64,000 nt of DNA from NCBI GenBank assembly GCA_916048095.2, contig OU696589.1, positions 3,197,948 to 3,261,947 on the forward strand, in the 5' to 3' direction. The translations under genes were made by a program, and so were the position numbers. Source of the stretch: Sacculina carcini (Eukaryota; Arthropoda; Thecostraca; Sacculinidae). How positions within the stretch are numbered: the stretch's first letter is position 1; every line of letters starts with the position of its first letter. The notes beneath the pieces are model-generated. The model made no database searches, was not told where the DNA came from, and saw only the letters and a list, made by a program, of their open reading frames with translations. Below, in pieces: positions 30,438-42,790 of this stretch.

Positions 30438-30951
30438 CAACTAGCTTCCAAAAGCAACGAGTATCTGGTATGTGAAATCTGAACCATTCCGAGCCGCTCA
30501 AGACCTACACGAGATGAAGACAGATGAAGACAATATATTGCTCCCTGTTCTCGGCGGGAAATTTATGGATGACACCATTGAGAGAGAGATTGGCATCCAG
30601 CCCATATCTGCCCATTTCGTGACGATAATTCAATATATCACCAGCAGCCAGGAATCATTGCACGAGTCATAGTAGAAAAGCTAAAACCAAGCACAGTAGG
30701 GAATTTCGGGGCGGAGAAATCGATAGCATATCCCCAATCATAGCTCATACCTTCCCCGGGAGATCCACGGAATAATTCTGCCAGCCATGTCACCGACACA
30801 CTGTACAGGATTGGAGTGGTTGCCTCGGAAAAGGGAGAAAAGAGAACAAACCCCCTCTTCAAGTCTGACAGCGTCAAATAAGTATTCCATTTGCACGACA
30901 TTCTTCGCGGAAGCCAGAAACCACATCATTGACGGCTGTTGGCAGACTGTA

Positions 30952-30954
<3 letters not shown>

Positions 30955-31048
<94 letters not shown>

Positions 31049-31072
31049 GTGTCTGTGTGTGTGTGTGTGTGT
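30955..31072. repeat. Long (TG)n array
   Basis: About 92 bases of uninterrupted TG, then a short break (AAGTGTCTG) and a further 20 bases. It is the longest TG run in the window. Confidence 0.97.
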
Positions 31073-31148
31073 GCACGGAAATGGCGACATCAGAACGCAT
31101 TGAAGCCCAACTTCAATTTACCGACGTCCTTTGAAATAGCACTCGACG

Positions 31149-31150
<2 letters not shown>

Positions 31151-31188
<38 letters not shown>

Positions 31189-31196
31189 AGAGAGAG
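31151..31196. repeat. (CA)n then (AG)n microsatellite
   Basis: CACA array (31151-31182) followed by AACAGAGAGAGAGA. Confidence 0.9.
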
Positions 31197-32812
31197 ATAC
31201 AAAAACTGAGATGATATTCAAATGGACAAAGACCCCTGCGAGGAAAATGGAAATATTTCTAAGCAACAATTGCACACTCGAGGAATGGGCGAGTTAAACC
31301 TTTTTATGTCTGCGAGGTTTGGTATACATGCATACCCTAGATGTACTTTGGATTTTGATAAAACAATTATAGTGAACGCCCGGCTATGGAATCCTCGAAC
31401 AAAGTTTTGAAATTTTCTCTTAGCGAAATTTCAAGTTTTAGAGTTTCGGACCATCGAGTTTTCGATTGACAATTCAGGAGTGCTTCGGAAGTACTTCAAA
31501 GTACACCTCTTCAAATATAATGTTTATTCTTAATGTTGATCTCTTGATGAAACAGTGCTGAAACTGATGGATTTCGGCCAGTTGAAAGCCTACGGGGGTT
31601 TACTAGCCATTTTCGAGTTTCTCTCACGGGAGCAAGTACATCAGTAACTCGGGCGTTCAGGGATAATACCCATGGCGTTTGATCTTATAAAGCATGCGTC
31701 ACTGTCTTTGATCCGATAAAGTACGAGTATACATACGCTGCTAACGTTACGTCTGGGCCTAAGGTCCAGATTCAATTTGCCACCAAACATAAACCTAGCT
31801 GATGTGATAAACGAATGTCCATTAAAAGCAGATCCGAAGATCAGTACCGAAGTGCTGGCATCACGAAACAACACACACAACTAGCAGAAATGCATGTTTC
31901 ATCGCGGCAAGCGTCTGCTCCTGTTGGCTCAATTGTCGTAAGGCGTCTGCCGTAAATTGAATCGACCAACTGCGTGTTCAAATGCAGCCGCAAATATTCA
32001 TTCATCCCATTCATCCATTCACACATCCCCTTCGCATCAGTCGTAGTTTAACACTGTCACATCAGGCTGTCTATGTGGCTATGTTGACTCAGCCGCAAGC
32101 GCCGAGCGCGTGAGTGAGTATGAGTGTGAGTGTGTGTGTGTGTGTGAGTGTGGGAGAAAAAGGAGATAGAGAAGAGGTATAGCGCAAAACGCTGACGATC
32201 CGAGAGCATGTGGTTGGTTCGGCGTTGTCAAATGTCACGGTCATGTGGCCCGTGTGTGAATCACATGCGCGCACCCAAACATACACACACACACACACAC
32301 ACACGATGGCGAACAAAAATCACAGCCGACAAAAACACTTCGACGATAAATCAATACGGGCGTGTGAATGCACATGTATGTATGTGTGTGTATGTGTGTG
32401 TTTCTTTGCATACTGCTGATCATATGGAATGTGCCAATCATACACGTGAAGGCACACACGTGGCCCCCTTCATCCCCACCTACCTTTCATTCACACAGAC
32501 ATACCACACGCACGCACACACACTATAAAAATACATGTGAATGCGTGTGTGTGTGTGTGCTGTTGACTTTAACGTATTCAACGTCGTAGTCTCACTCGGC
32601 GAGTGTTTTCTGAGAAAACCACCACGTACGGACTGCAATTATCAACCGATGAACGCGTCACACACACACACACACACACACACACAAGCACACACACACA
32701 CTTAGAAGAGAAAAACAGAGAGGGGATTCATGTTGGCCTTACGCAAAAACTTCAGCGTGGTGTAAGTGTGTGGAGGATGGTACAGTTTGTCTGGGTTATA
32801 TTCGCTCTACTC

Positions 32813-32850
32813 ACACACACACATACATACACACACAGACAGACAGACAG

Positions 32851-32911
<61 letters not shown>

Positions 32912-32931
32912 GACAGACACACACAGGGGTA
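32813..32931. repeat. (CA)n array with ACAG tetranucleotides
   Basis: CA repeats flank short (ACAG)n tracts at both sides. The central pure CA run covers about 32852-32904. Confidence 0.95.
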
Positions 32932-33067
32932 CACAGATAGATTCCCAACGATTTTCACACTCAATCTTGTCCAGATACACTGAATAAATTATTCAGAGTA
33001 TCTTGAAGGCCTATTCACTGAGTAGATCCACTGAATCCACTGAATCCTGTGGAATCCACTTGCATGC

Positions 33068-33277
33068 ATGCAGCGCACGAACCAGTTGAATGTCAGACAG
33101 CCCAATCGACCGATGAAATATATAAAAAGGAATAATGTGAACGAGCGGACGATTGTGACGATGGAGTCCGGTAGCTGCGAAACGTTGCCCAACACTGGTC
33201 ATCTGCTGAAGTGTTTTTGCAGGGAAGATCAGAAGCTAGCCAAGAGTATCGAAGAGGAAGAAGACTGCAAGTTGTGA
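33068..33277 (+). CDS. Small unrecognised ORF (69 codons)
   Basis: Begins with ATG (MQRTNQLNVRQPNRPM) and ends in an acidic, lysine-containing tail (EEEEDCKL) before TGA. The composition is not repeat-like, unlike its neighbours. No family, promoter or splice context is recognised. The opposite strand is also open here, which weakens the case. Confidence 0.2.
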   Translation: MQRTNQLNVRQPNRPMKYIKRNNVNERTIVTMESGSCETLPNTGHLLKCFCREDQKLAKSIEEEEDCKL

Positions 33278-36200
33278 AACAGCAATACAGTTCAACCTCG
33301 TGTGTGCATACGTGAAAGGAATATTAGTGAATTTATAGACCGAATTTCGAATGAACCTTTGCAAAAAGAAACTAAAAATCGACGAAAAACTACAAATGAT
33401 ACAAGGCGAAAAAATCAGTAAACACACACACATACACACATATATATCACATGTATATATATCACATGAATTCTTTCGAAAATGAAGGGTGAAACAGATG
33501 ATACGAATAGTACTGTTCAGAAACAAAATGGCAAGATGAAGAAATATGCTCAGTCATCAACAGCCCATGTTTGTATTTGTGTGTGTGTGTATGTGTGTGC
33601 GTGTGTGTGTATGTGTGTGTGTAGTCACCACGCTCTAACACCCAGTCCATTACTGCAATCTCTGGACTGGATCCAATTGCTTCTCATCCCTGTGTCAGCT
33701 GACGACAGCACTCAGCACATAACAAACACAGACACACATACACTCGCACACACATACACACACACACACACAAGCAAACACACACCAAAAACTGTTTGGC
33801 AAACTAAAATCCGCTGTGATTGTCAGAGTTCAAAATGAGAAGTCGCCTCAAGACAATACAAATATCTTTCCTCTACCGTGGTCTTGTTAATTGTATTCCT
33901 CTTGGCATGGTTGGACGAGGGAAATGTAGGCCTGTAAGCAAATGTCGTGTTTACATATGCGCAGTTACATAGACAAGTTGCACCATCAGAAGTTCATGCT
34001 GTATGTTCCGAACAGTGGTTTTCAGTTCTAGTTAACTTCGAGTGTCACAGCAGTTAAACTCATCATTTCCTCAAAAACCGACTGTAGAAATTTTCGTCGG
34101 TATTTTCAAAGAATGTTTCACAGATGATCCACATTGATGTGCAGTCTACATCAAACCAAAATTTGTCTCGACAATTGTAAGAGATAGATCCTTAGACATC
34201 CTTAGACTTGCCCAACTCCTTCGCTAAGTTAGTTGTTCGGTCTGATTCAGCCTAATGACTGATTACACCCAATGACTATCTATATTGCTCCCAGCAGAAT
34301 TCTAGCAGAGAACTTATCGCTTCTGACAGAAGCATTCAACCATTTGAAGAATACTTTTATACTTTACCATACTACCCTTGCACTATTAATTAATATAATT
34401 AATGCAATACATAGCACTGGGATAATGAAATATATGCCCTTGGTTGGAGTATGCTTCTAAGCCGGGTTATTCACCATGGAAGGCGTTTGAGATTGTGTAA
34501 TACGATATGTTGTGCCGTTATGCGGAGGTGAGTCGTTAGGCGAGATGACCTTTAAGCGGAGTCGACTGTATTCGTTAGCAATGATGATGTCAGAACATAA
34601 TCGGGATTATCCGATTATATAAAAACTTCCTGCACGCTTTCCACGCTGCGTGTAATATTCAACTAAACCGATATTTCCACTGAACACAGGCATGCAGGAT
34701 TATCAGAAAAGATTGCACAGAATCCTAGGAAATAATTGCTTTCATAATTGCGTGGCCAAAAACAAGTTCAGTAGTTACTGCGGCTTTAGAGTCGTATCAT
34801 AATGCTAAATAGAAGCAATGACATGAAATTCTAGCAGGTGGTATACAACGCAGTCTGGCACGATATTTCCACCAAGTTCCACCACGTTATATACACCGGC
34901 ATCCAATGAAATATTGCTGGCCTAACAAAAGGTTTGCCATCCCGCTGAGCTGTGGACTGACGGGTGCGATTGAGCTGGAAGAAGGGACGGGACGGGAGCG
35001 ATATGTCTTTCGCTAGGACAACTAATGTACGCTATCCGTGAAGGTGACCACGGACGCAATCCACTCCCCAAGAGGTCCACAAACAGCTGAGACCAAAGAA
35101 ATACCTACTACTTCTTGTAACAACAGGACATCATGAAAAATTGGGACAATAGCTCACGTTCACTGATCTACAAAGTTAACAGCACAAATAATGCGGAGAT
35201 ATTTACAACGAAAAATGTAAAGAATATTCAAAATTGAAATGTGTAACAAAAAATTGTGGACAAGGATGCCTGAACACTGAAATCAAACCAATTTTCCCAT
35301 TCAGTCACATAAATATTTACCGTATTCCAGCTCTTCCAAAAACACCATTTCTCCAGAAAAGACACGAGGTTCTAAAATAAATACGGCTCGTTACTCCTGT
35401 GAACAAATGGTCTAAAAGCATATAATTCTACCTCATAAAAGCATTATATTTCTGACTTCATTAGCAGACAATTGAGGTGACGTGAAATGTTTCTATACTG
35501 AATCATGCTTATAATTATCTGTGTGTGTGTGTGTGTGTGTTCTGATGACACCACCGTTCATGTTCTCTTCACTAATTACACGTTGCTGCCTAACCTTAGT
35601 CGTCGCACGAATATACCGTGTGAGTGTGTATGATCGATCGGCTTACACTGTACGCTTTCTTTGCTCTCTTTTCCGCTGTGCTCTTTCTCCATGCATCTCA
35701 TCCTCTTTACTGCTGTAGGAAATGCGTGAACCCAGAGGCTGCCGATGGGCACAGCCGAATTCTAACCTTTAATTCAACGTTCCCCTAGCCATGGCTTCTA
35801 TCTCATCTTGTCTCATCCTGCTTCCAAGCGCTGTTTCGCTCGACACATGTGTGTCATTGAACACGCGACCACGAGCTGGTGTGCGTCACAATTCCGCCAC
35901 GTCACCGCCCGGCTACCGCGCACCTTCCTTCTTTCTGTACGTGTGTGTATGTGTGTGCCCGGGTGTGCTTGTCGTATCCAATTGTGCGAAGGTCGACCGA
36001 TTTTTAAACACACACGTCCGCACACACACATACACACACACGTCCACACACACACATACACACACACGGGCAATGGTGGGGTGTTGAGTATGAAGGCCAG
36101 CCTATGCCTTCGGTAACACCTTCAACCCAAACGTACTCTGTTCATTCCTCTCTCCAGCGCTCATTCGCACAGTTCACGGACCTCTTCCAGGTTGTCTGTC

Positions 36201-37544
36201 CACCTCAGTGTCATTATGACTCCACTCCTCTCCACTATCCTCTCTCTTTCTCCCTTTCAGGAGTATGTAGTCCATGTGTGTTTTCGGTCACCAATACAAA
36301 TGATCCCTCATTACTCACGCGCACGAGGGTCGCATTTGGAGGTTTTCTCCTCTGTCTGTCGTACCTCACGTACTCCAAAGCACTTTGTGTCACTCCATCT
36401 TCATTACGGTGTTCTACAAAGCATCACAAATTCGAGCCAGGAATATAGAAGGGCGAGCTGCTGAGCCGAACGCACTCTCCACATTAGTTTTACTCTTCTA
36501 GGAAAACTAAGCCAGTGCTGCACAGGGGGAGATATCCAAGGTTCAAAGTTCGTAGATTACACAATGTTTTCACACTTACTCGCATGTACTATGCACTTCC
36601 TTATCAACTTCTATTTGATGGGAATTTCTGGTGCGTGGGCGCTGTGACATGGGATGAACACAAGCATTACTACCACAATGCCGTGACCTCATGTATCAGA
36701 AGCGTCTAAAAGATATGAATAAATATGAGTTTGCTTAGGAAAAATGTGTGCTGAGATCGTCTGCAAAAAGTAGTACAGAATACGAACGAACGAAGTACAA
36801 ACATATTCGATGTATAAACACAAAAAGAAACAAAATGAGCTTCGGAAGAGTATAGTACTCTTGCTCCACACCAACACTCGTAGAATTATTCAGACTTTAA
36901 TCTGACTCTTTCTCGTGTGTGTGTGTGTGTGTGACTCGTGGAGCTGTATGTAGCCTGGATAGCAAGCCCTGGAGGATTCGGTCGATTGCCATTATTCACC
37001 AATAACGGTGTCGAGTATTGGTGCATATATGTAGTGCTTAGTGTGTATGTGTGTGTGTGTGTGCCGTTGGCGTGTAACGGGCGTACCAGACGTAGATAGG
37101 CTTAAACACACCCACAGACACACGCACGCGCGCGCGCATACCAATCTTCAGAAACTACACATGCGTACGTACATACACACACACGCACAAACACACAGGC
37201 TCCTGATATGGTCGGCTGCTTGTCATTCGAACGGGTATTATTTTAGAGATATGTGCGCTGGATGATTGATGAACACACATGGACAATATTTGAATTTTCC
37301 TATCACTGATCCGCAACGACCAACTGCTTGCTAACTGATGCTAACGCTCAGGTTTGGATGATGTAGAAATCATGAGACGTGGTTGAAAGCCAGCACCGAC
37401 GGTTGACTTCCCACCTATCCTCGCACAATAAGGGTACAAAGGTGGAAATCGAAATTGAAAGCACCATCCAATGCAAACTTGCATCCACTATAGTTGCGAG
37501 CTGTAAGGTCTTGCGTTGAAACCGAGTATTAATGAGTGGGCTAT

Positions 37545-37837
37545 TGAGTGAATGCGAACCTCTAAAGAACCGCTAAATGTTACTTTGAGCACACTATCAA
37601 AGCCAGTACACCTCTATACAACGCGATCATCGATAATTCGTTTGCCCTCTGTCAAAAACGGCAAAATCTTCAAGAGTAACGTGATTATCAAAAGGCTATC
37701 GTGATCTTAAGCTAATATTAATACCAGAAATGATATTTTCAGGTAGTATGACGCTGATTAGTGTTCAAGGAACGAATCGGCCTGTTGTACCGATACTATT
37801 TCCAAAACATCCACCGGTGTAAAATCTGATGAACCAT
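37545..37837 (+). repeat. Left arm of foldback 1
   Basis: About 290 bases that match 38818-39082 in reverse complement with scattered mismatches and small gaps. Paired landmarks are TGAGTGAATGCGAAC, AAATGTTACTTTGAGCAC, GCCAGTACACCTCTATACAACG, CAGGTAGTATGACGCTGATTA and CTGATGAACCAT. Confidence 0.9.
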
Positions 37838-38056
37838 GGCGCCATATCAAGAAAATACATAATTAAAAACCGCAACAGAAAATATCGCGCTGATATACAG
37901 GTGTAAAAACTCGCCGGTGGATTGAGCATGTATGAAGAGCACAATTATGCTTTACAACGTGAACGTCAGACTGTATGGAAAATCGGATGATCGATAGTCG
38001 TTTTTCATTGGCAAACACTATCAACGAAACCATACAGGGAAACGAAAGGTAGAGTG

Positions 38057-38230
38057 ATGAAAAGCGATCGGGAAGCGACGGAAGAGGAAGAGAGCAGCAC
38101 CTTCAGCAGTGTGTCGCCGCTTCCATTCGGAATGCCACCGGGTGGAGCATACAATAAAGTCGTGATAAGTCAGTGCCGAAATGTCACCAGAAAGAGACAA
38201 TCACACTCGGCCACGCACACGGTCCATTAA
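38057..38230 (+). CDS. Unrecognised 57-codon ORF in the loop of foldback 1
   Basis: ATG at 38057, stop at 38228. It starts MKSDREATEEEESSTFSSV and has a proline/glycine patch (PLPFGMPPGGA), then a basic end. The composition looks protein-like, and the local sequence is GC-richer than its surroundings. The adjacent 38240-38430 segment is also GC-rich and contains a short ATG frame (MHRKRTYADVNATAATND). No family is recognised. It may be sequence captured by the foldback, or chance. Confidence 0.22.
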   Translation: MKSDREATEEEESSTFSSVSPLPFGMPPGGAYNKVVISQCRNVTRKRQSHSATHTVH

Positions 38231-38817
38231 TACATTTGCTCTTTGAAATTCTATCATCGACGCGCGACGACACCTGGTGTGTACGTGAATAGCCGGTCGG
38301 CGACGACGGAAAAAGCCGCCACCAGACATCAGACACGTTCACTGCAGATACGGCATGCATCGCAAGCGGACCTATGCCGACGTGAATGCGACGGCGGCGA
38401 CCAATGATACCGCACCTGCTGCAAGCATTTAGCGTTGTACAACACAATCACACTGTCACGTGCGGAATGCGCGCGCTATGCGTAATTACCGTCCGCTGAA
38501 GCGATGCACTCTTCATGTCTCACATACGTGGACGTGCATGTGTGTACGCACATACTCGGCTATAAGGGAGACAGCACACGACATGATATTACACAAGTCC
38601 GTATTGGTTGAAAAAGCACCGCTGATTCTCGCCAGCTGAGCAAAAAACGAGTCGACATTGGAAGCGATCGTTTCGCCAATTTTGCCAACTTTCTCAATGT
38701 TTTGTCCTGCATGTATATGAGTGCAAAGTTCTGCATCTATATGAGTTTTACATCTGTATATTTGCGCGATATTTTCTATTGTGGCCTTTTAATGATGTAT
38801 TTTCTTGGTAGAGAGCA

Positions 38818-39082
38818 ATGGTTCATCAGAATTTACACCGGTGGGTGTGTTGGAAATATTCTCGGTACAACAGGCCGGTTCGTTCCTTGAACAATAATCA
38901 GCGTCATACTACCTGAAAATATCATTGTAGCGTTTTGATTATCACGTTACTCTGGAAGATTTTACCGTTTTTGACAGAGGGCAAACGAATTCTCGATGAT
39001 CACGTTGTATAGAGGTGTACTGGCTTTGATATTGTGCTCAAAGTAACATTTAGAGGTTTTTTAGAAGTTCGCATTCACTCAG
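38818..39082 (-). repeat. Right arm of foldback 1
   Basis: Reverse-complement partner of 37545-37837. The loop between the arms is about 980 bases. The arm runs straight into a second, smaller inverted pair at 39081-39139. Confidence 0.9.
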
Positions 39083-39139
39083 TCGCTGTGCGTATGTGTG
39101 CGCCTGCGTGTAATCATCCGATAGACCTATTTGTGTACG
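39081..39139 (-). repeat. Left arm of a smaller inverted repeat beside foldback 1
   Basis: Reverse complement of 39666-39735: CGTAC(A/G)CAAATAGGTCT, then a short gap, then CACGC...GCGCACA...TACGCACAGCGACT. Confidence 0.85.
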
Positions 39140-39665
39140 TTTTGAGTGTTTGAGTGTGTGTCTATGTGTTTTGTTTGAATGTCCCCGTGACCAACTCACA
39201 TTCAGGAGCTGTCCGCTTCGTCTGTCAGTGTTCCACGCCATGACTCCTCTCCATCTTGGTCTTGGTGTGATCGAACACACACACACACACATCAAGAAGG
39301 CACGACTGGAGCGACGTCGTGATCAATCTGCTATATCGTGGTCAACTCGTGGCAGATGCGATGGCGTCTTCATCTACCTCTGGGTGCGTCCCATACGTTG
39401 TTTGAGCAGCACATATCTGGCTCGCTCTCTCCCGCTCTGTGAGTGTTTGTTTGTTTGTTTGCCACCTGGCCCGCTCGCTAATTGGCTGCCGAGCGAATCG
39501 TGCGCTGCTGTGCTGCCTGTGATGGAAGCGCGTGTGCGTCTCGCCCGGCAAGAATCAACACTCGAACAGCTGCAAAACAGCCGTCAAAGCAAGTGTATTT
39601 CGACAAGAAGATGTCGCCTATCAACTGAATCTTCGTCTTCGAATCTCTATTTCGTCCGTCCTGCC
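39140..39665. other. Loop between the small inverted repeat arms
   Basis: GC-richer DNA with overlapping frames on the + strand. One includes MEARVRLARQESTLEQLQNS (about 39521-39580), which is protein-like but matches no family I know. No splice evidence. Confidence 0.35.
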
Positions 39666-39735
39666 CGTACGCAAATAGGTCTGTCTATGGTCTATCTAAT
39701 GATCACACGCACGCGCACATATACGCACAGCGACT
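39666..39735 (+). repeat. Right arm of the smaller inverted repeat
   Basis: Partner of 39081-39139. The sequence then continues into a separate short palindrome (CGACTGCGATTCGCAGTC). Confidence 0.85.
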
Positions 39736-40264
39736 GCGATTCGCAGTCACAGAGAACAGATTGGCCAGGTAATTGGCACTGTGTTTAGCTCGATGCGTAC
39801 ACTACGCGTCAAAGTACAAACAGGCAAACACACACCCACACCCACACACACACACGAATCAGCACTCGCATACGATATCAAGACAAGCGGCAATTTTCAC
39901 AAGCACAAAAACGCCGAGTCTGAATAAAGACACACGTCAGCTGTGGACGACTGGTGTTGTACAGATGAGAGATCTGCGAGACCCGGTTACATAGCCGCGA
40001 GTAAATGCAGGTGATGGTAGTGCGTTTGCTGGGAACAGACTTCCAACAGAACGAAGCCGCACACTGCCGAAAACGGGAAGATACATAATTTGGCCTTGTC
40101 GGCTGACTAATCTAGCAATGTAGCGCGGGAAAATCGGTCCAGGAGAAACAATAATCCCTAGCTATTCCCTGAGATATTCCCTGACTTATAACCAAAAGTC
40201 CTCAAACGCTGGTCACTGTGGTTCCAACAGATGAAATACGCAATGATGATAAGAGCAATTGAAT

Positions 40265-40351
40265 ATGCTTACACAATAGTGTTATACAATATACTTATAC
40301 AATAGTGTACTGATACATTAGTATACTTATACAATACTTGGACAATAGTGA
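40265..40351. repeat. Short tandem repeat of ATACTTATACAATAGTG units
   Basis: Four to five degenerate units of about 17-21 bp. A related AATACAATAG motif occurs at about 61798-61838. Confidence 0.7.
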
Positions 40352-40412
40352 CAGAGCCGTTGCAAGGTTTTATGCCCCCCGAAGTCAATAATTGGGGCCC
40401 CATTACAAATAC
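40352..40412. mobile_element. Family B MITE terminus (fragment)
   Basis: CAGAGCCGTTGCAAGGTTTT and the following GCCCCCCGAAG...TTGGGGCCCC match, in reverse complement, the right end of the element at 48260-48515. No opposite end was found within 300 bases. Confidence 0.6.
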
Positions 40413-41427
40413 ATCTTACATCTTCCCAGATCAACCATCGCCGTTTAACATCGCCGATTAAAAAAGTTATTTCCTAGCTTCGAAGAGCATATAATTGATT
40501 TGGTCGAAAATGGGTGGTTTCGTTGGCTAGCAAATGAACGACACATTGTTTGTTCTGGCGTAAATATAGCCTTACTGGGTCCGACCACCTTTCGTATTAG
40601 TGAGACGCACAGAGGCCCGTTCAGCCGTCAAGGACTCTACCAATTAGCGAACTGTATTGGGCCCGCGTTTGCCCATAACAAAACAAAGGCGGACCAGACA
40701 GCAGAACAAATGGTGCACAACAATCGGAGGATGTTGATGAAATCGGAAAATGGTTGCTTTAACAAGTCAAATTTAAAGGAGAAACAAAAATAGGGGAAAA
40801 TGAAATTGATGTTCTCATATTCACACACTGATTCGCTTTCGGCGAAACCTGCGACTGACATCGCACCAAGCCGTTATTTCAAGCGACCTTGGAAGACCTT
40901 AAATAACATCAGAGTAGTGCCCTTCCTCATCACTCAACACTCGTGGTCTTCCCTTCGAATAATCGCCAACAGAGCACCGGGGTGAATCCGATTGGTTACA
41001 CGCCGATGCGCGCTGACACGCCCTATCTCAGCCGACTGACCGCTATTTTGTTCGTGAATGCCACACACGAACACGCCGTGATCTGTCGGCTCAGATCGCC
41101 ACAGCGAAACGAATCAGACACACGGTCAACGAAAAATCCACACACACACACCAGACACACACATCACAATGCGAAGGTTTACGATCGGTGTCTCAGGACG
41201 CATGGAACGCAGTCACATCACGCTCAACCACAGCAGGGAAGTAGAGTTGGAGGAAAAAATATCCGTTGTTTAAAGTATGTGTCATATGCATCTTTGTGTG
41301 TCTCTATTTTCTCGCGAGAAGAGCAAGCAAATATATGATAATCGTTTTCACAAAGGTAGGACTTACCCACAAAAGCAAGACCACTAAGAAAATGTAGACA
41401 TCGAGTACCAGTGGTCTACCTAGAATG
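40413..41427. other. Stretch without recognised features between the two foldbacks
   Basis: I see no gene, array or element boundary here beyond short chance frames and a short CA run at about 41140-41166. Confidence 0.5.
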
Positions 41428-42040
41428 AATGTATACTAGAACTGTTCAAAAAACAACTCTTTTCTACATGTATACCCCCCTTCACGTTTGTCCATGCTTT
41501 CCGACCTGAAAAAGCCGAAAATCACAACCATTTTTTGTCTAAATGTCTCTATACTCTGCCGCATTGGACTTGAAGTCTTCGCGCCCGATACAGCAGGAAG
41601 TAAACATATTTTTCCTTGCACCACGCAGTTGTTTCACTTATAAATTGTGTTACAGTTGCAATTGGAGTATAAATTGGGTATCAAATTGAAGCATTTGTTC
41701 CTGCAAAAAGAATTATATCAATTTTACTCAAGAAAAAATTCATCATATTAAGCAAAAGAGAAGATTTTAACGAAAAATCACGATTTCTACGAAGATATAT
41801 GACATTTATTATTTAAATATGATATATTATTATAATTCTAGTTAAGACAATTGTGAGCTTGCCTAAACAGCAGCATGCCTTTTCCCCCATCCATTTCCGG
41901 CGTTTGAATCAAATAAAACGTCTGATCGGCCCAGACAATATACTCAAAACTTCCCTCTACTTCCAGCTAGACAACAAACTATGACCAGATGAGCACACAC
42001 AAGCTCTTCTAACTGTATCGAACCAGTTGAGCACGAGCTC
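41428..42040 (+). repeat. Left outer arm of foldback 2
   Basis: About 610 bases matching 43738-44395 in reverse complement with scattered differences. Paired landmarks are GACTTGAAGTCTTCGCGCCC, ATACAGCAGGAAGTAAACAT, CATGCCTTTTCCCCCATCCA, GACAACAAACTATGACCAG and AACCAGTTGAGCACGAGC. Confidence 0.92.
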
Positions 42041-42339
42041 CGCATGCGATGCTGTTTATTGATGGCAGCCCCAGTAACTTACCTTCAAGATGTGCAAGTG
42101 GCCCTGAGACAAGCACTGCCAAATTATATTATGAAACCGCACAGTCTGCCTTGACATCTCTCAACGTCTTGGTATCCCGGTGAAGGGCAGTATACTTGCG
42201 AGAATCCTTGATGAATTATTCCATGCAGTCTTGACTGATATGATACCTCACCATCATTCTGTTCCGTCCTGTTTTTGAACGTGAAATGAAGAAATCATCT
42301 AGGTGGACTCCTCCAGTTTTTAAAGTAGCCGTGTAGGGG

Positions 42340-42460
42340 CTCCGACCATTTACGCCAACGTACCAACTGATCCAACGCTTACTGCGATGCGATGAACACC
42401 GAGCCATAGCCACGATGCTACAGGCCATGAGTGAATCTGACAGTGGCGTATCTAGAGACT
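42340..42460 (+). repeat. Left inner arm of foldback 2
   Basis: Matches 42663-42790 in reverse complement: CCAACGTACCA, TCCAACGCT, CGATGCGATGAACACCG and a perfect 28-base block ending at TCTAGA (42429-42456). Confidence 0.85.
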
Positions 42461-42681
42461 GAGCTATGTGAATGATCATCTTTGACAATTTATATCAGCT
42501 ATGTGAAGTTTATGGTAGGGTAGGTTAGCTTTGGTTAGGTTAGGTTAGGTAATGTTTAGGCTCTGTATACCTGTAATGAGGTTGGGATATAACATACAGC
42601 TATTAATGTAGCTTATAGCTTAGCTTATAGCTTCTGCTTATAGCTGGTCACTCGCATATTTCAGTTTCTAGATACGCCACT
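42441..42681. mobile_element. hAT-like MITE, family C, at the centre of foldback 2
   Basis: Termini CAGTGGCGTATCTAGA and TCTAGATACGCCACTG bound 241 bp. The flanking 8-mers GAATCTGA and TCAGATTC are reverse complements of each other, not direct repeats, so the outer inverted arms continue straight through the element ends. The interior carries (TTAGG)n-like DNA. Confidence 0.6.
42516..42556. repeat. Short GGTTA (TTAGG-type) run
   Basis: GGTAGGGTAGGTTAGC then about four tandem GGTTA units. It is too short and too internal to be a telomere. Confidence 0.7.
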
Positions 42682-42790
42682 GTCAGATTCACTCACGGCC
42701 GGTGAGTCATCGCTCGGCCGGTGTTCATCGCATCGTATCAGCGTTGGACCAGATGGTACGTTGGATCACTTGGTACTAGAGCCGCAGTGT
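42663..42790 (-). repeat. Right inner arm of foldback 2
   Basis: Reverse-complement partner of 42340-42460. Confidence 0.85.

Larger units (their letters stand above)
30233..37544. other. Gene-poor stretch with long TG/CA arrays
   Basis: No recognised gene. It holds GGTAAA repeats (about 30308-30437), the large TG array at 30955-31072, CA arrays (31151-31184, 32284-32302, 32656-32700, 32813-32931, 33422-33440, 33735-33785, 36005-36067), TG arrays (32125-32148, 33579-33623, 35519-35540, 36915-36931, 37044-37063) and one small ATG frame at 33068-33277. Confidence 0.6.

Noticed and set aside
30738-31134. Open frames on both strands rich in VCVCV or HTHTH
   Set aside because: They are translations of (TG)n/(CA)n microsatellites, with no domain and no coding bias outside the array. 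The same applies to similar frames at 24-33 kb, 45-50 kb and 54-64 kb.
34500-34570. pogo/Tigger-like right terminus (GCGGAGTCGACTG followed by TA)
   Set aside because: The end resembles such elements, but no matching left terminus or TA duplication was found within several hundred bases.
39150-39788. A 212-codon + strand frame taken as a gene
   Set aside because: It begins at a non-ATG start inside TG-rich DNA, crosses the arms of an inverted repeat and contains HTHTHI and CLFVCLP repeat translations. Only a short protein-like patch remains.
42516-42556. TTAGG-type repeats as telomeric DNA
   Set aside because: Only about four tandem units, inside a MITE at the centre of a foldback. This is not a chromosome end and not enough to diagnose an arthropod.
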